A stretch of 64,000 bases of DNA from Bacteroidales bacterium (GCA_016286055.1 JAEERW010000001.1:248001-312000), one strand, 5' to 3'. Shown: positions 43,101-51,314, counted from the stretch's first letter. Numbers and translations: made by a program. Notes: generated by a model from the letters alone, not told the origin.

Positions 43101-44717
43101 TTTCATTCCGAAAATATCGCTATTCTCACTAAAAACGCTGAAAATCAGATTGCTATCAAACGGGCTGATATTGTCAACGATTCGTTGCATATTCACAATA
43201 TATTTTTCGACAAGGGTGACGAAGATTTTCAAAACCGTAGTCGTGGTGTTTCTACTGTGTTTATTCCTGATATTCTTGTAGTTAAACCCGATTTAGAGTC
43301 TGTCGCTTTTGCCAAGACTATCCAAGCCGAAAAGATTTTTATTGATTCGCCTGAGGCTGAGTTAGTTGCTGGCAAACGTCCCGACCGGAAACCTAATTTT
43401 GATATTACAAAATTTTATAACAAATTCAACGCTCTTGTTGTTGATACTCTCTACGCAGGTAATATTTGTTTGGATATTTATCGAACTGGCAAAAATTCTC
43501 TGAAACTCAATAATTTGGATTTCAAAATTATTGGTCTCGACACTCGCAATATTCAAGAAGACCGTTTCCCAGTAAAGGAGATTACCACTGGTATCAACGA
43601 CTATACTATCTATCTAAAAGATAGTTTATATATGCTTCACGCCGGTCGTGTGGAGTTTGCTCCTGACAAAAACGACATTGTTGTTTACAATGTGGAATAT
43701 CGCCCCACTGTGGGACGTTACAATTTTTATAAACTATTCCCTTACCGCAAAAGTGCTACTTTTTTATCGTGTGGCAAGGTAACAGCGCACAATTTTGATA
43801 TGGATAAGTTTGCACTTCAACGCCGTATCGATATTGAACGACTCTCTATCGACCGTCTTGCGCTCAATTCTTATCTCAATCGTTCCAAACCGTCTGACAC
43901 TTCGTCGATTAAGCCCAATCTTCACGAATTTATCCGTCGGATTCCTATACGTATTACAATAGATACTGCCATTGTATCAAATAGTTACATTGCTTGCGAA
44001 CAACTCAGTCCCGAAGCGGCTGTTCCGGGCATTCTCACTATTAATGATGTTTCGGGCAAGGTTTTCAACTTTACCAACGATACCGCCACCCTCCGCCACG
44101 ACAGCATTATGTTTGCCAACATTGAGGGTCGTTTGATGAATAAGGCGGGTATTAGGGCTGATTTTAAATATTTTCTTAATTCTCTCACCGACGAGTTTAT
44201 CGTTAAGGCTCAGACCTATACGATTTTCCTTCCCGATATGAATCCGTTTCTCGAAAACGCCCTTTTTGCCCGTATCGACGACGGTGTAATGAAGAGTGCC
44301 GATATTGAGTTTACCTCCAATAATAAATCTTCGTCTGGTGTGTCGGTATTTCGCTATAATGGTTTAAAACTTTCTGTAAATAAGCACGATAGCGTTCAGC
44401 CAAAGCGACGTGGATTATTGTCGTTTCTTGCCAATTCGCTCATTCGCACCGACAATCCCAAACACAAACTTTCGCGCGTTAAAAAGGGTTATATTTACGC
44501 CAAACGCGACCCGCACAAGAGTTTTTCGTCGTACTGGATTCAATCTGTGCTGTCGGGCGCAAAGGCTACCGCTGGTTTTGAGAGCAAGGAACAAAAAGAC
44601 GAGCGCAAACTTTCATCCAAAATTAAAGACGTAATTAGTATTAAACATCATATCGAAGAAAAACAACGAAAAAAACAACGCAAACAATTTAACGAGGAAA
44701 TTAAAAATGAAAAATAA
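40179..44717 (+). CDS. Giant AsmA/DUF748-like envelope protein
   Basis: The product has 1512 residues. A charged cytosolic start (KKKRKFWKF) leads into one membrane helix at ~25-50 (LLKLFVVLALVVGVAQYVL), then a very long periplasmic region of repeated short beta hairpins of the form (V/I)xxIxI(D/A)xIxIxDxxVxI, e.g. KVEVKNISVTDGFFDFY and ISDASVKVSNPKF, as in AsmA, TamB and other bridge-like lipid-transfer proteins. The C-terminus is Lys/Arg-rich (EEKQRKKQRKQF), possibly for envelope contact. Such proteins form grooves that carry lipids between membranes; that role is inferred from the fold pattern. It overlaps the permease gene by 8 nt and the ligase gene by 11 nt, an unexpectedly tight link between lipid-bridge and muropeptide genes. 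Confidence 0.78.
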   Translation: MPENQDIEPDKTVEKQPKKKRKFWKFLLKLFVVLALVVGVAQYVLYYYAFPLLKEKICQNVSDQTNGLYTIKFDDIRLNFLGRSILLTNFSMKADTSVYMQLKEQMAYNRAIYNISVANFAIKNIRLSSIFGSRRLRIKSIELIRPVIRLAGKPDDKHKGKYDAIHKDLYPLISNYFNKVEVKNISVTDGFFDFYKTVTDENEMAVVGNINIALSDFYVDEDVYKTNNRLFYSNKIAITSGGYKIRLADSIHTVNCGDLIIKTSDSIIFATDVKLLAEGPKAAYSTKEKFNVTLDTVSITGVDINKAYFQEVVDIRAVSLVNPKISFATGRRRNKNNQNIESTGQGNWYSLIKGTLKAINIDTFEISDASVKVSNPKFTKPAYEVGNVNITLLGFSLDSLAYRNRNKILYSNDLDISIRDFDMRLPDRVHLLSSSYLLLSTKQKAVSAGKIRIRPLYDAKDSTDSRMNISVPKLDIKNIDIKKAYNSQIFNVGAVLIMKPQIESKSFNDTATHRKKPSMAKLLSDEYFKSLRIAKITIKDSYIDIDQQSSILEDSLTISGLLSVSFDNFETGRALLSEGEKPFIVSNVNLTLDNFVMKPSTNIHTLKGQNLTVDSRRKTISLSNFSYSADTESLLIPVLQRLNKHSVIDFKVKKAVLSNTNLIQGIYNNKVEIGNFQILNPQLVFIDYPHLKRLLNDSLAVDSVSQNVAETEELPTHRDSVFDSWSDLEKSFAKLMPKSLNIVRIDTFVVDSGVVRLTVRDSLNQNRFSTENRFKLDIDRFYFDRDSAECTGNFLFADNYNLNINNFQFLLPDRVHNVKASEISLGTKEGFLKSDMVFVSQNHEYTVSDKNIVNAYFPAIDLRGIDFNLFAKTGFLCTDTCLIDKSVFTIVKPENKRTDSANVKKKPPILNKFIRSFQISKIVSNGSKFGIYQNINNISTRTVFADFDLSVDSLTIDSANLAQKGHLISFRNPTFHSENIAILTKNAENQIAIKRADIVNDSLHIHNIFFDKGDEDFQNRSRGVSTVFIPDILVVKPDLESVAFAKTIQAEKIFIDSPEAELVAGKRPDRKPNFDITKFYNKFNALVVDTLYAGNICLDIYRTGKNSLKLNNLDFKIIGLDTRNIQEDRFPVKEITTGINDYTIYLKDSLYMLHAGRVEFAPDKNDIVVYNVEYRPTVGRYNFYKLFPYRKSATFLSCGKVTAHNFDMDKFALQRRIDIERLSIDRLALNSYLNRSKPSDTSSIKPNLHEFIRRIPIRITIDTAIVSNSYIACEQLSPEAAVPGILTINDVSGKVFNFTNDTATLRHDSIMFANIEGRLMNKAGIRADFKYFLNSLTDEFIVKAQTYTIFLPDMNPFLENALFARIDDGVMKSADIEFTSNNKSSSGVSVFRYNGLKLSVNKHDSVQPKRRGLLSFLANSLIRTDNPKHKLSRVKKGYIYAKRDPHKSFSSYWIQSVLSGAKATAGFESKEQKDERKLSSKIKDVISIKHHIEEKQRKKQRKQFNEEIKNEK

Positions 44718-46062
44718 ATATTTTTTTATAGGCATTGCCGGTAGCGGAATGAGCGCAATTGCTCAATTCCTTAGGGGAAAAGGTCGCGAAGTGAGTGGTT
44801 CTGACCGCATTTTTGCATCTCCCGAAGGTCAGGATACAAAACAAAAACTCGAAGCCGAAGGTATAAAATGTTATAACCAAGGCGAGACCGTTCCCGACCT
44901 TGACACAGATTGCGTGGTGGTTTCCACTGCCATTGAAGACACCGTTCCCGAATATGCTTTTGCTGTTAAAAACAATCTTAGAATCCTGCACCGCAGCAAG
45001 TTGCTCGCCGACATCGCTCTTAAAAGCAAGACCATTGCCGTAAGCGGAACATCTGGAAAATCTACCACTACTGCAATGATTTACTGTATTTTAGAAAAAT
45101 GTGGCTTTTCTCCGTCGCTCATTTCAGGTGCGGGACTTGTGTCGCTTCAACAGCAAGGCAAAATTGGTAACGCCGCCGTGGGTAGCAGCGATTATCTTGT
45201 AATTGAGTCTGACGAATCCGATGGAACTATAAAAAATTATCGCCCCTCAATCGGCGTTATTCTCAATATCGACCGCGACCACAAGGAGATTCCTGAACTT
45301 ATGCAACTTTTTACTGCTTTTGCCCACAACACTCGCAACAATCTGATAGTCAATCAAGACAATGAACGTTCTGCATCGCTTTCGATTGATATTGTCAACG
45401 ATTTTTCGTGTCGAGGCTTGGCTGGAAACAATGCCGAAGATTTTGTGCAAAATCCCGACAGCATTGAGTTCTCTTGCGACGATACTCGCTTTAAAATCAA
45501 TGTGATAGGTCGCCACAATATGGAAAACGCTATGGCTGCAATTTCTGTGGCTCGTGTGCTTGGTATCAGCGACAAAGATTCTGCCGCCGCCCTTGCTCAG
45601 TATCAAGGCATTTATCGTCGCAACCGTGTGATAGCCAACAAAAACGGCATCGTTATTATGGACGATTTTGCCCATAATCCTGCCAAAATTTCAGCCTCCA
45701 TTTCGGCGTGTCAGGCTATCAGCAAACGTGTTATTGCGTGGTTTCAGCCCCACGGTTTCGCACCCTCGCGTATGATGAAAGACGAATTAATCGAGCGACT
45801 CGCCGCCCTTCTCCGTCCCGACGACCGCATTATTTTCTCAAAAATATACTACGCCGGTGGCACAGCCGACCAATCATTCTCAGCAAGCACCTTTGCCGAC
45901 TCTCTCACCGCCCTCGGTAAAAATGCCCTCTACATCGAAAACCGCAACGACATCATCCCCACACTCCGCTCCACAGCCCAACCCGGCGACATCATTCTTC
46001 TTATGGGCGCCCGCGATCCATCTTTGGCAGGATTTGCGGAGGAAGTGGCTAACGCTTTTTAA
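44707..46062 (+). CDS. Mur ligase family, MurC/Mpl type
   Basis: The product has 451 residues. N-terminal Rossmann segment FIGIAGSGMSAIAQFL with SGSD (residues ~7-33) as in MurC/Mpl; ATP loop SGTSGKSTTT (~113-122; most relatives have GTHGKTTT); central GRHNMENAMAAI (~264-275) and the ligase-specific FAHNPAKI (~319-326) where MurC/Mpl usually read DYAHHPT. I favour Mpl (UDP-MurNAc:tripeptide ligase, the recycling enzyme) over biosynthetic MurC because the gene sits with an AmpG permease and a SpoIID protein and not in a division cell-wall cluster. The variant P-loop and Asn for the second His are unusual and leave the substrate open. A strong terminator follows. Confidence 0.82.
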   Translation: MKNKYFFIGIAGSGMSAIAQFLRGKGREVSGSDRIFASPEGQDTKQKLEAEGIKCYNQGETVPDLDTDCVVVSTAIEDTVPEYAFAVKNNLRILHRSKLLADIALKSKTIAVSGTSGKSTTTAMIYCILEKCGFSPSLISGAGLVSLQQQGKIGNAAVGSSDYLVIESDESDGTIKNYRPSIGVILNIDRDHKEIPELMQLFTAFAHNTRNNLIVNQDNERSASLSIDIVNDFSCRGLAGNNAEDFVQNPDSIEFSCDDTRFKINVIGRHNMENAMAAISVARVLGISDKDSAAALAQYQGIYRRNRVIANKNGIVIMDDFAHNPAKISASISACQAISKRVIAWFQPHGFAPSRMMKDELIERLAALLRPDDRIIFSKIYYAGGTADQSFSASTFADSLTALGKNALYIENRNDIIPTLRSTAQPGDIILLMGARDPSLAGFAEEVANAF

Positions 46063-46093
46063 TCAGTTAAAGTACTTATTATTAGTATTATAC

Positions 46094-46130
46094 AAAAAAG
46101 AGCAATCGTATAAACGGTTGCTCTTTTTTA
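46094..46130. terminator. Bidirectional terminator
   Basis: GAGCAATCG (46100-46108) / CGGTTGCTC (46115-46123) with A-run before and T-run after; it ends both the recycling operon (plus) and the nucleoside kinase gene (minus). Confidence 0.9.
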
Positions 46131-46149
46131 TTTTTCTAAATTTTATGAT

Positions 46150-47829
46150 CTAATAATGAAACGAACTTCCTGTTAAAAATTCTCTCAAAATACTTGTTGG
46201 AGGTATCTCATCGTCAGGTATTTCGCGAAAATACGAGAGAAATTTGAGCAAACGCTGTGCCTCGCTGTATTCTGATGTGGTTTCGTTTACGCCGCGCAGA
46301 ATAGGCGTTGCGTAACGTTTAATAACACCGAGTTCGTATGGCAGTGCCGAGTTGAACATTACGTCAGCCTCCTCTTGAAACGGGAAGATGTTCTTATCCT
46401 CGCCTCTGCGCACTGATGGCCAACGTTTTATGGTTTCTTCTGCGCTGTAATGACGGTAGCGGTAATCGCGTATTATGCGGCGCAACAGACGGTTGTCTGT
46501 GGTGGGGATTCTATTGTGCGAGTCGATAGCCACCTGAGTGAGAGCCGAAACGTAGATTTTGTATTTGTTTTCGGCGGGAATTTTCTCGCTCAGTTTTGGA
46601 TTGAGGGCGTGGATACCCTCCACCACAAACACTGTGTCGGCACTTGCAGTCATTTTGTCACCCTTGTATTCACGTTGTCCTGTGTGGAAATTGAATGTGG
46701 GCATCTCCACCTCCTTGCCCTCCATCATAGCGAGCATATCGTTGCCAAATTGCTCATAGTCAAGAGCCTCCAACGCTTCAAAATCGTATTCGCCGTTTTC
46801 GTCCTTGGGAGTATCCTCGCGGTTAACAAAATAGTTGTCGAGCGAAATCTGCACAGGTTTCAAACCGCACACACCGAGTTGCACGCACAAACGCTTTGAA
46901 AATGTGGTTTTTCCCGATGACGACGGACCTGCAATCAGCACCAATTTTGTATTTTGTTTTTGCTTGATAGTTTCTGCAATTTCGGCGATTTTTTTCTCCT
47001 GCAATGCCTCGCCAAGTTTGATAATAAGTCCGCAATTGCCTGAATCAACAGATTTGTTGATACTGTCTATTGTGTTAATCTTCAATAGTTTAACCCATTG
47101 CTTATTTTCGCGGAACACCTCAAAGAGTTTTTCCTGCATCTCCAACGGCGCGATGGTCATATTTTCGTAGTCGGTGGGATGTTGCAAGAGCACTCCATCG
47201 TAATATGGAATAAGGTCGAATGTGGTAATGCTTCCTGTGGACGGTGCAAGGTATCCATAAAAATAGTCGCAGGCATTTTCCAAAAAGTACATCGACGAGT
47301 AGAGTCGTGCGCGTTTTTTAAATAGGTCAACACGTTCGTTCAAACCCATTTTGCTGTAAATCTCAGCCACCTTGCTCGACAAAATTTCGCGGCGTTCAAA
47401 CGGAAGATTGTTTTGCACGATTATCTTCATTCGCTCTTTAATATCGCTGATTTGCTGAGCGGTAGGCTTGTAATCGTCGCCGTTTTTGGTTTTAAGTTCG
47501 CAGTAGATACCCTTGCTGATAGAGTGTTCGATATTAACATTCAGTTCGGGCAGGATATCAGCCACAGCCTTGATAAAAATAAATTTTAGCGAGCGGCGGT
47601 ATAGCCTTTGACCATCGGGGTCGAGAATATCAAAAAACTCCACTACTTTGGGCTTGAATACATTGTAGTTCAATTCTTTGATTTTGTTGTTGACCTTTGC
47701 GCCAAGAATCGGGCGTTTAAGAATAATCTTTTGGTCTTCGGCAATTTCGGCAAGCGTGATGCCAATGTCGTATGTTTTAGTAATGCCTGTATTTCGGCAA
47801 ATTATCTCAATTGTTTTGTTTAAAATCAT
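46150..47829 (-). CDS. Nucleoside kinase with TGS/ThrRS-like N-terminus
   Basis: The product has 559 residues. The first ~60 residues (EIICRNTGITKTYDIGITLAE) resemble a TGS domain, followed by a threonyl-tRNA synthetase-like SAD domain (~60-240; FEILDP... and the HSISKGIYCE segment). Residues ~290-500 are a P-loop kinase of the phosphoribulokinase/uridine kinase family: Walker A GPSSSGKTTFS (~302-312), QISLDNYFVNRED (~332-344), VVEGIHALNPKL (~395-406) and RRIIRDYRYR. This fusion is common in Bacteroidota and Firmicutes; nucleoside phosphorylation (probably uridine/cytidine) is inferred. Same strand as the M64 peptidase gene, which ends 37 nt upstream. Confidence 0.88.
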   Translation of the reverse strand: MILNKTIEIICRNTGITKTYDIGITLAEIAEDQKIILKRPILGAKVNNKIKELNYNVFKPKVVEFFDILDPDGQRLYRRSLKFIFIKAVADILPELNVNIEHSISKGIYCELKTKNGDDYKPTAQQISDIKERMKIIVQNNLPFERREILSSKVAEIYSKMGLNERVDLFKKRARLYSSMYFLENACDYFYGYLAPSTGSITTFDLIPYYDGVLLQHPTDYENMTIAPLEMQEKLFEVFRENKQWVKLLKINTIDSINKSVDSGNCGLIIKLGEALQEKKIAEIAETIKQKQNTKLVLIAGPSSSGKTTFSKRLCVQLGVCGLKPVQISLDNYFVNREDTPKDENGEYDFEALEALDYEQFGNDMLAMMEGKEVEMPTFNFHTGQREYKGDKMTASADTVFVVEGIHALNPKLSEKIPAENKYKIYVSALTQVAIDSHNRIPTTDNRLLRRIIRDYRYRHYSAEETIKRWPSVRRGEDKNIFPFQEEADVMFNSALPYELGVIKRYATPILRGVNETTSEYSEAQRLLKFLSYFREIPDDEIPPTSILREFLTGSSFHY

Positions 47830-47866
47830 ATTGTCTTTTCTTTTTTAGTTAATAACTTAGTATACG

Positions 47867-49126
47867 TTATTTTTGCCATTCGGTTTGCGCTATTATGGTT
47901 TCTTCTATGATTTGAGTGCAAATTTTGCAGTAGTGGTTGTAATCTTTGTATCTCATTCTGCAATTTGCGCTTGGTCTATAAACACCTTTTGAGCAGTATC
48001 CTCCGCCCTCAAATGCTCCCACTTCTATGTCGGTGCGGTTTTTTGGGGTGGGTATAGGGGCGTTTTTGTCGATGTAGTCGGCCCATTTTGATTTAAAGTC
48101 TGTAAGGTTGGTAAGGTTTGGCGCCATCAATTCGCATTGGCTTGGCTCTACGTTGTAGGTAACATCTTTTTCATATTCGTCGCCGAGACCTGCAAAAGCG
48201 TGTCCAAACTCATGCAGAAATAGTTCTTGGCTGTATTCATTGTCGATACAAAGGCAAGTGTAATAGTTGTAGAAACCGCTTCCTCCGTATTGGTCGGTGT
48301 TGATTAATATAATAATGTGTCGGAAAGCGGTTGACTGAGCCAAATCGTAAATTGATTTGGTGTTGAACGATGCTATGTATCGTTCTATATTAAAAGTGTT
48401 GAAGTTAAATCCGAGCGAAGTTTTTAGGTTTAATGCTCTTGTCATCATCGCTTCTTTGTTTGGCATCACCACATTGATAGTAAAACGATTGCTGTATTTG
48501 TTGTATGGCTCTGAATTTGTGAGCCATTGTGCCAATTTCTTAGCATCGTTCAAAAATTTGTCCATTTGGTTGTCGCCATACCACTCTGGAAGTATAGTAA
48601 TATTTATGGGGTCAACATCAGTTGTGGCTTGTAATATTGTTTCTGAGTATTTTTGGGGGGCGTTTTTAGTTTCGAGACTGAGATTTATTTTTTTAGAAAT
48701 GAATTTTGAGTATATGTTGCAACTGTCATGACGGTAGATGTTAATTACTGCGGCTTTTCGTGGCATAGGCATGATGGCACTTTCGGTAAAGGTTTTAGTT
48801 TCGTCTTTTTCAGTAATAGTGGATTGCCATTCGTAAGAGAGAGTATTATAACTATAAGTGTATAATACTTTTCCTGATGTTGCGTCGGACAGTTCCATAT
48901 AATAAGTGCCGTAATGCGGACAATGATCCACAATATGCCTTTCTCCGCCCCAACCTTCGGATGTAGTGAGCGATGTGTACATACCTTCGGCGCTGTCTCT
49001 GGTGCAAATGGCGTTGTAATCGATTCTCAGCGTTCTGTCTAAAAACCATTGGTTGAAATCGTCTTGTGCCATTAAATTAGAGACACTTAGTAATATTGTT
49101 GAGGTTAGTATAGTCAGTGTTTTCAT
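47867..49126 (-). CDS. Exported M64-family (IgA-like) metallopeptidase
   Basis: ATG at 49126 (the longer frame from 49147 starts with TTG inside the -7 box) begins the signal MKTLTILTSTILLSVSNLMA; 419 residues. An N-terminal ~110-residue beta domain precedes the peptidase domain (~160-410). Zinc site: LFLHEFGHAFAGLGDEYE, i.e. HExxH with the third ligand Asp/Glu after GLGDE, exactly as in peptidase family M64. A Cys-rich C-terminus (GGYCSKGVYRPSANCRM, YCKICTQI) is likely disulfide-linked. M64 enzymes include IgA-cleaving proteases of gut Clostridium; the substrate here is unknown. -7 box TACTTTTG at 49152-49145. It lies next to two small-protein genes. Confidence 0.88.
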   Translation of the reverse strand: MKTLTILTSTILLSVSNLMAQDDFNQWFLDRTLRIDYNAICTRDSAEGMYTSLTTSEGWGGERHIVDHCPHYGTYYMELSDATSGKVLYTYSYNTLSYEWQSTITEKDETKTFTESAIMPMPRKAAVINIYRHDSCNIYSKFISKKINLSLETKNAPQKYSETILQATTDVDPINITILPEWYGDNQMDKFLNDAKKLAQWLTNSEPYNKYSNRFTINVVMPNKEAMMTRALNLKTSLGFNFNTFNIERYIASFNTKSIYDLAQSTAFRHIIILINTDQYGGSGFYNYYTCLCIDNEYSQELFLHEFGHAFAGLGDEYEKDVTYNVEPSQCELMAPNLTNLTDFKSKWADYIDKNAPIPTPKNRTDIEVGAFEGGGYCSKGVYRPSANCRMRYKDYNHYCKICTQIIEETIIAQTEWQK

Positions 49127-49399
49127 TTGTTTGTTTTTTGTGTGCAAAAGTAATAATATATTGTAGTAATACGATTTTATTTTGAGATTTGTTTTTATTA
49201 GTGCAATACATACCCTTTTAGTGCTTTATTGTTTATATCTATCAATTTCAAAAATATATTTATTAATCATATTAATTCTTTCATATATCATACTATTATT
49301 TTTTACATTCTATTTCTCTGTCTTTTATCTAATATGCTATTCTTTTTTATCTTTATCATTTCCACTGTTAATAATTTAACAATTATTTAATATTATTTA

Positions 49400-49431
49400 T
49401 TTGGTTATATGAATAAATTATTCTATCTTTG
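49400..49431 (+). promoter_or_regulatory. Promoter of small-protein gene 1
   Basis: TTTG (49400-49403), 20-nt spacer, TATCTTTG (49424-49431), then a 59-nt leader to the ATG. The rest of 49153-49399 is extremely AT-rich with no gene that I can support. Confidence 0.7.
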
Positions 49432-49490
49432 TATCATTAAAAATAAGAAAATATAGTTTATTAATAACAACAATTTAAATTTATAAGAAA

Positions 49491-49670
49491 ATGAGACGAT
49501 TGAAATTAAAACTTGGATTTAACAAAGAAACCGCAATTGAAGACAGAAAATCTAAACTTATGCTTTGGCTTTCAGTCTTGTTTCGCGGTCACAATGCAGA
49601 AATTGTAGAGGAAGGTCACTTTGACACAATGAGTTATATTGTTGCAATGAATTCCGATTCTGATTGTTAG
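49491..49670 (+). CDS. Small conserved protein 1 (59 aa), tandem paralogue pair
   Basis: Encodes MRRLKLKLGFNKETAIEDRK, then SKLMLWLSVLFRGHNAEIVE and EGHFDTMSYIVAMNSDSDC. It is a real gene because a second copy at 50124 is conserved at protein level (35 or more identical positions) with many synonymous changes, and because it has its own promoter and a strong terminator. Pattern: basic N-terminus, KLxLWLSVLxRG amphipathic stretch, acidic VEE, then a strongly conserved HFDTMSYxVAM, variable tail. No signal peptide. It resembles a leader-plus-core RiPP precursor in layout (LxLxLxxNKET at the front), but no modifying enzyme is in the window. Function unknown. Confidence 0.8.
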   Translation: MRRLKLKLGFNKETAIEDRKSKLMLWLSVLFRGHNAEIVEEGHFDTMSYIVAMNSDSDC

Positions 49671-49699
49671 AATAGAGTAATAGAATGAGCCATTTTTTG

Positions 49700-49736
49700 G
49701 GGCGGACATTGAGAGGATGTCCGCCCATTTTTTTTT
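49700..49736 (+). terminator. Terminator of small-protein gene 1
   Basis: GGGCGGACAT (49700-49709) / ATGTCCGCCC (49717-49726), perfect 10-bp stem, then T9. Between 49737 and 50035 I see only AT-rich sequence with a lone TATATTTG (49743-49750). Confidence 0.92.
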
Positions 49737-50035
49737 GTGTAGTATATTTGTTATTCAAATTTATAACTATATTATTATGCTATATTATTGTATAAAATCT
49801 TTTAATTACCACATTTTTAGTATTATTTATTTGCAATCTATCAAGAAATAATTATATTTCGTTATTAATTTTCTGATTAATTAACAAAAATTAACAATTA
49901 CAACTATTTATTTTTATTATTTATTTGATATTGTCTAAGTAACTGATAAATAATGCTATAAATATTAGTTTTTGGTTTGTTGTAAAACTTATACTAATAA
50001 ATTCATTAGTAAAATAGAAAATAGATATAAAAATA

Positions 50036-50067
50036 TTTGCATATGTCAGAAACATTTATTATATTTG
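50036..50067 (+). promoter_or_regulatory. Promoter of small-protein gene 2
   Basis: TTTG (50036-50039), 20-nt spacer, TATATTTG (50060-50067), 56-nt leader. Same geometry as the promoter of gene 1. Confidence 0.75.
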
Positions 50068-50123
50068 CATCGTAAAAATTAAAAAAACAACACAACATTA
50101 TTAATAACTAAAATTTTAAGAAA

Positions 50124-50300
50124 ATGAGACGATTGAAATTGAAACTCGGTTTTAACAAAGAAACTTCCGTAGAGGAGCGTAAATCAAAACTTAACCTTTG
50201 GCTTTCGGTATTGCTCCGTGGTAGAAAAATGGATGTTGTAGAGGAGGAACATTTCGATACAATGAGTTATGTGGTAGCAATGTCTTGTTCAGAAGAGTAG
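50124..50300 (+). CDS. Small conserved protein 2 (58 aa), tandem paralogue pair
   Basis: Encodes MRRLKLKLGFNKETSVEERK, then SKLNLWLSVLLRGRKMDVVE and EEHFDTMSYVVAMSCSEE. It matches small protein 1 throughout; the leader DNA just before the ATG (AATTTxxAAGAAAATGAGACG) is also alike, so the pair arose by duplication of the whole expression cassette. The C-terminal ends differ (NSDSDC versus SCSEE) although each has one Cys. Own promoter and terminator. Function unknown; secreted peptide precursor, small regulatory protein or toxin are all open. I found no third copy in the window. Confidence 0.8.
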   Translation: MRRLKLKLGFNKETSVEERKSKLNLWLSVLLRGRKMDVVEEEHFDTMSYVVAMSCSEE

Positions 50301-50334
50301 TCTTTAAAAAGACTTGCTAAGATTGTTAAAAAAA

Positions 50335-50372
50335 ACGGACTGCAAAATTTTAATTGCAGCCCGTTTTTTTTT
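50335..50372 (+). terminator. Terminator of small-protein gene 2
   Basis: ACGGACTGCAA ... TTGCAGCCCGT stem (one mismatch) around 50335-50363, then a T-run of nine. Confidence 0.88.
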
Positions 50373-50466
50373 GGATTTTTTTACACAATTACCAAAATTT
50401 TTTATTTTTGCAGCCTGAAAACACAACGTTTTCGCCCTATTTTGAAACATATTAAATGTAAGCAAC

Positions 50467-51222
50467 ATGTCAGGACATAACAAATGGTCAACCATTAAGA
50501 GAAAAAAAGGCGCATTGGACGCAAAACGCTCGGCGATGTTTTCGCGCATTGCCAAAGAAATAGCAGTGGCAGTTAAAGAAGGCGGTCCCGATCCAGACGG
50601 AAACCCCCGTCTCCGCACCGCAATCCAGAATGCAAAAGGCGTTTCGATGCCTAAGGACAATATCGAAAGAGCAATTTCTAAATCTGCAGGCGAAGGTGTC
50701 AACTATCAAGAAATCACTTTCGAAGGTTACGCTCCCGGCGGCGTGGCAGTTTTCATCGAGTGCCTCACCGACAACAACAACCGCACAGTTGCATCTATCC
50801 GCTCTATTTTCAACAAACGCAACGGAAGCCTCGGTACCAACGGCAGTTTGTCGTTCTTGTTCGACCGCAAAGGCGTTTTCACAATACCTGTTAACGGCAA
50901 GGATCCCGACGAACTCGAAATGGAACTTATCGAAGCAGGTGCCGACGACATTGAACGCGATACCAACGAAGACGATGAGACAATATTCACAGTTTACACT
51001 TCGATGGAAGGTTTTGTTGCTTTCCAGAAAAAAATCGACGAACTCGGCGTTGAGGCTACTAACGCATCGCTCCAACGTATCCCCAATAATATGAAGGAAC
51101 TTCCTACTGCTGAGGGTGTTTCGGTGCTCAAAATGATTGAAGCTTTCGAAGACGACGACGATGTTCAGAACGTATTCCACAACCTCGAAGTTACCGAGGA
51201 GATGGAAGCCGCTATGGAATAG
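50467..51222 (+). CDS. yebC: YebC/PmpR-family protein
   Basis: The product has 251 residues. The start MSGHNKWSTIKRKKGALDAK is the family signature (GHSKW.NI..KK...D..R); DNNRTVASIRSIFNKRNGSLG and SLSFLFDRKG form the middle domain. Family members were first described as transcription regulators and more recently as factors helping ribosomes through difficult (e.g. polyproline) sequences; which applies here cannot be told from sequence. Cytosolic. Possible -7 box TATTTTTG at 50403-50410. Ends with an acidic tail (EDDDDVQN, EEMEAAME). A terminator at 51252-51286 separates it from the phosphatase genes. Confidence 0.93.
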   Translation: MSGHNKWSTIKRKKGALDAKRSAMFSRIAKEIAVAVKEGGPDPDGNPRLRTAIQNAKGVSMPKDNIERAISKSAGEGVNYQEITFEGYAPGGVAVFIECLTDNNNRTVASIRSIFNKRNGSLGTNGSLSFLFDRKGVFTIPVNGKDPDELEMELIEAGADDIERDTNEDDETIFTVYTSMEGFVAFQKKIDELGVEATNASLQRIPNNMKELPTAEGVSVLKMIEAFEDDDDVQNVFHNLEVTEEMEAAME

Positions 51223-51251
51223 TTTTTTTTTAACGAAATGAAATATGGAAA

Positions 51252-51286
51252 AACGGAGGAACTTATTAGTTCTTCCGTTCTTTTTT
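51252..51286 (+). terminator. Terminator of yebC
   Basis: ACGGAGGAAC (51253-51262) / GTTCTTCCGT (51269-51278) stem with one G-T pair, then T-run; the -7 box TATTTTTG (51288-51295) of the next gene follows directly. Confidence 0.88.
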
Positions 51287-51314
51287 ATATTTTTGTCCAC
51301 ATATTTTCAATAAA

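Noticed and set aside
49182-49379. Hydrophobic 65-codon frame between the M64 peptidase and the small-protein gene
   Set aside because: Made of AT-only codons (I, L, F, Y, S) in a sequence with hardly any G or C; no promoter or homologue sign.
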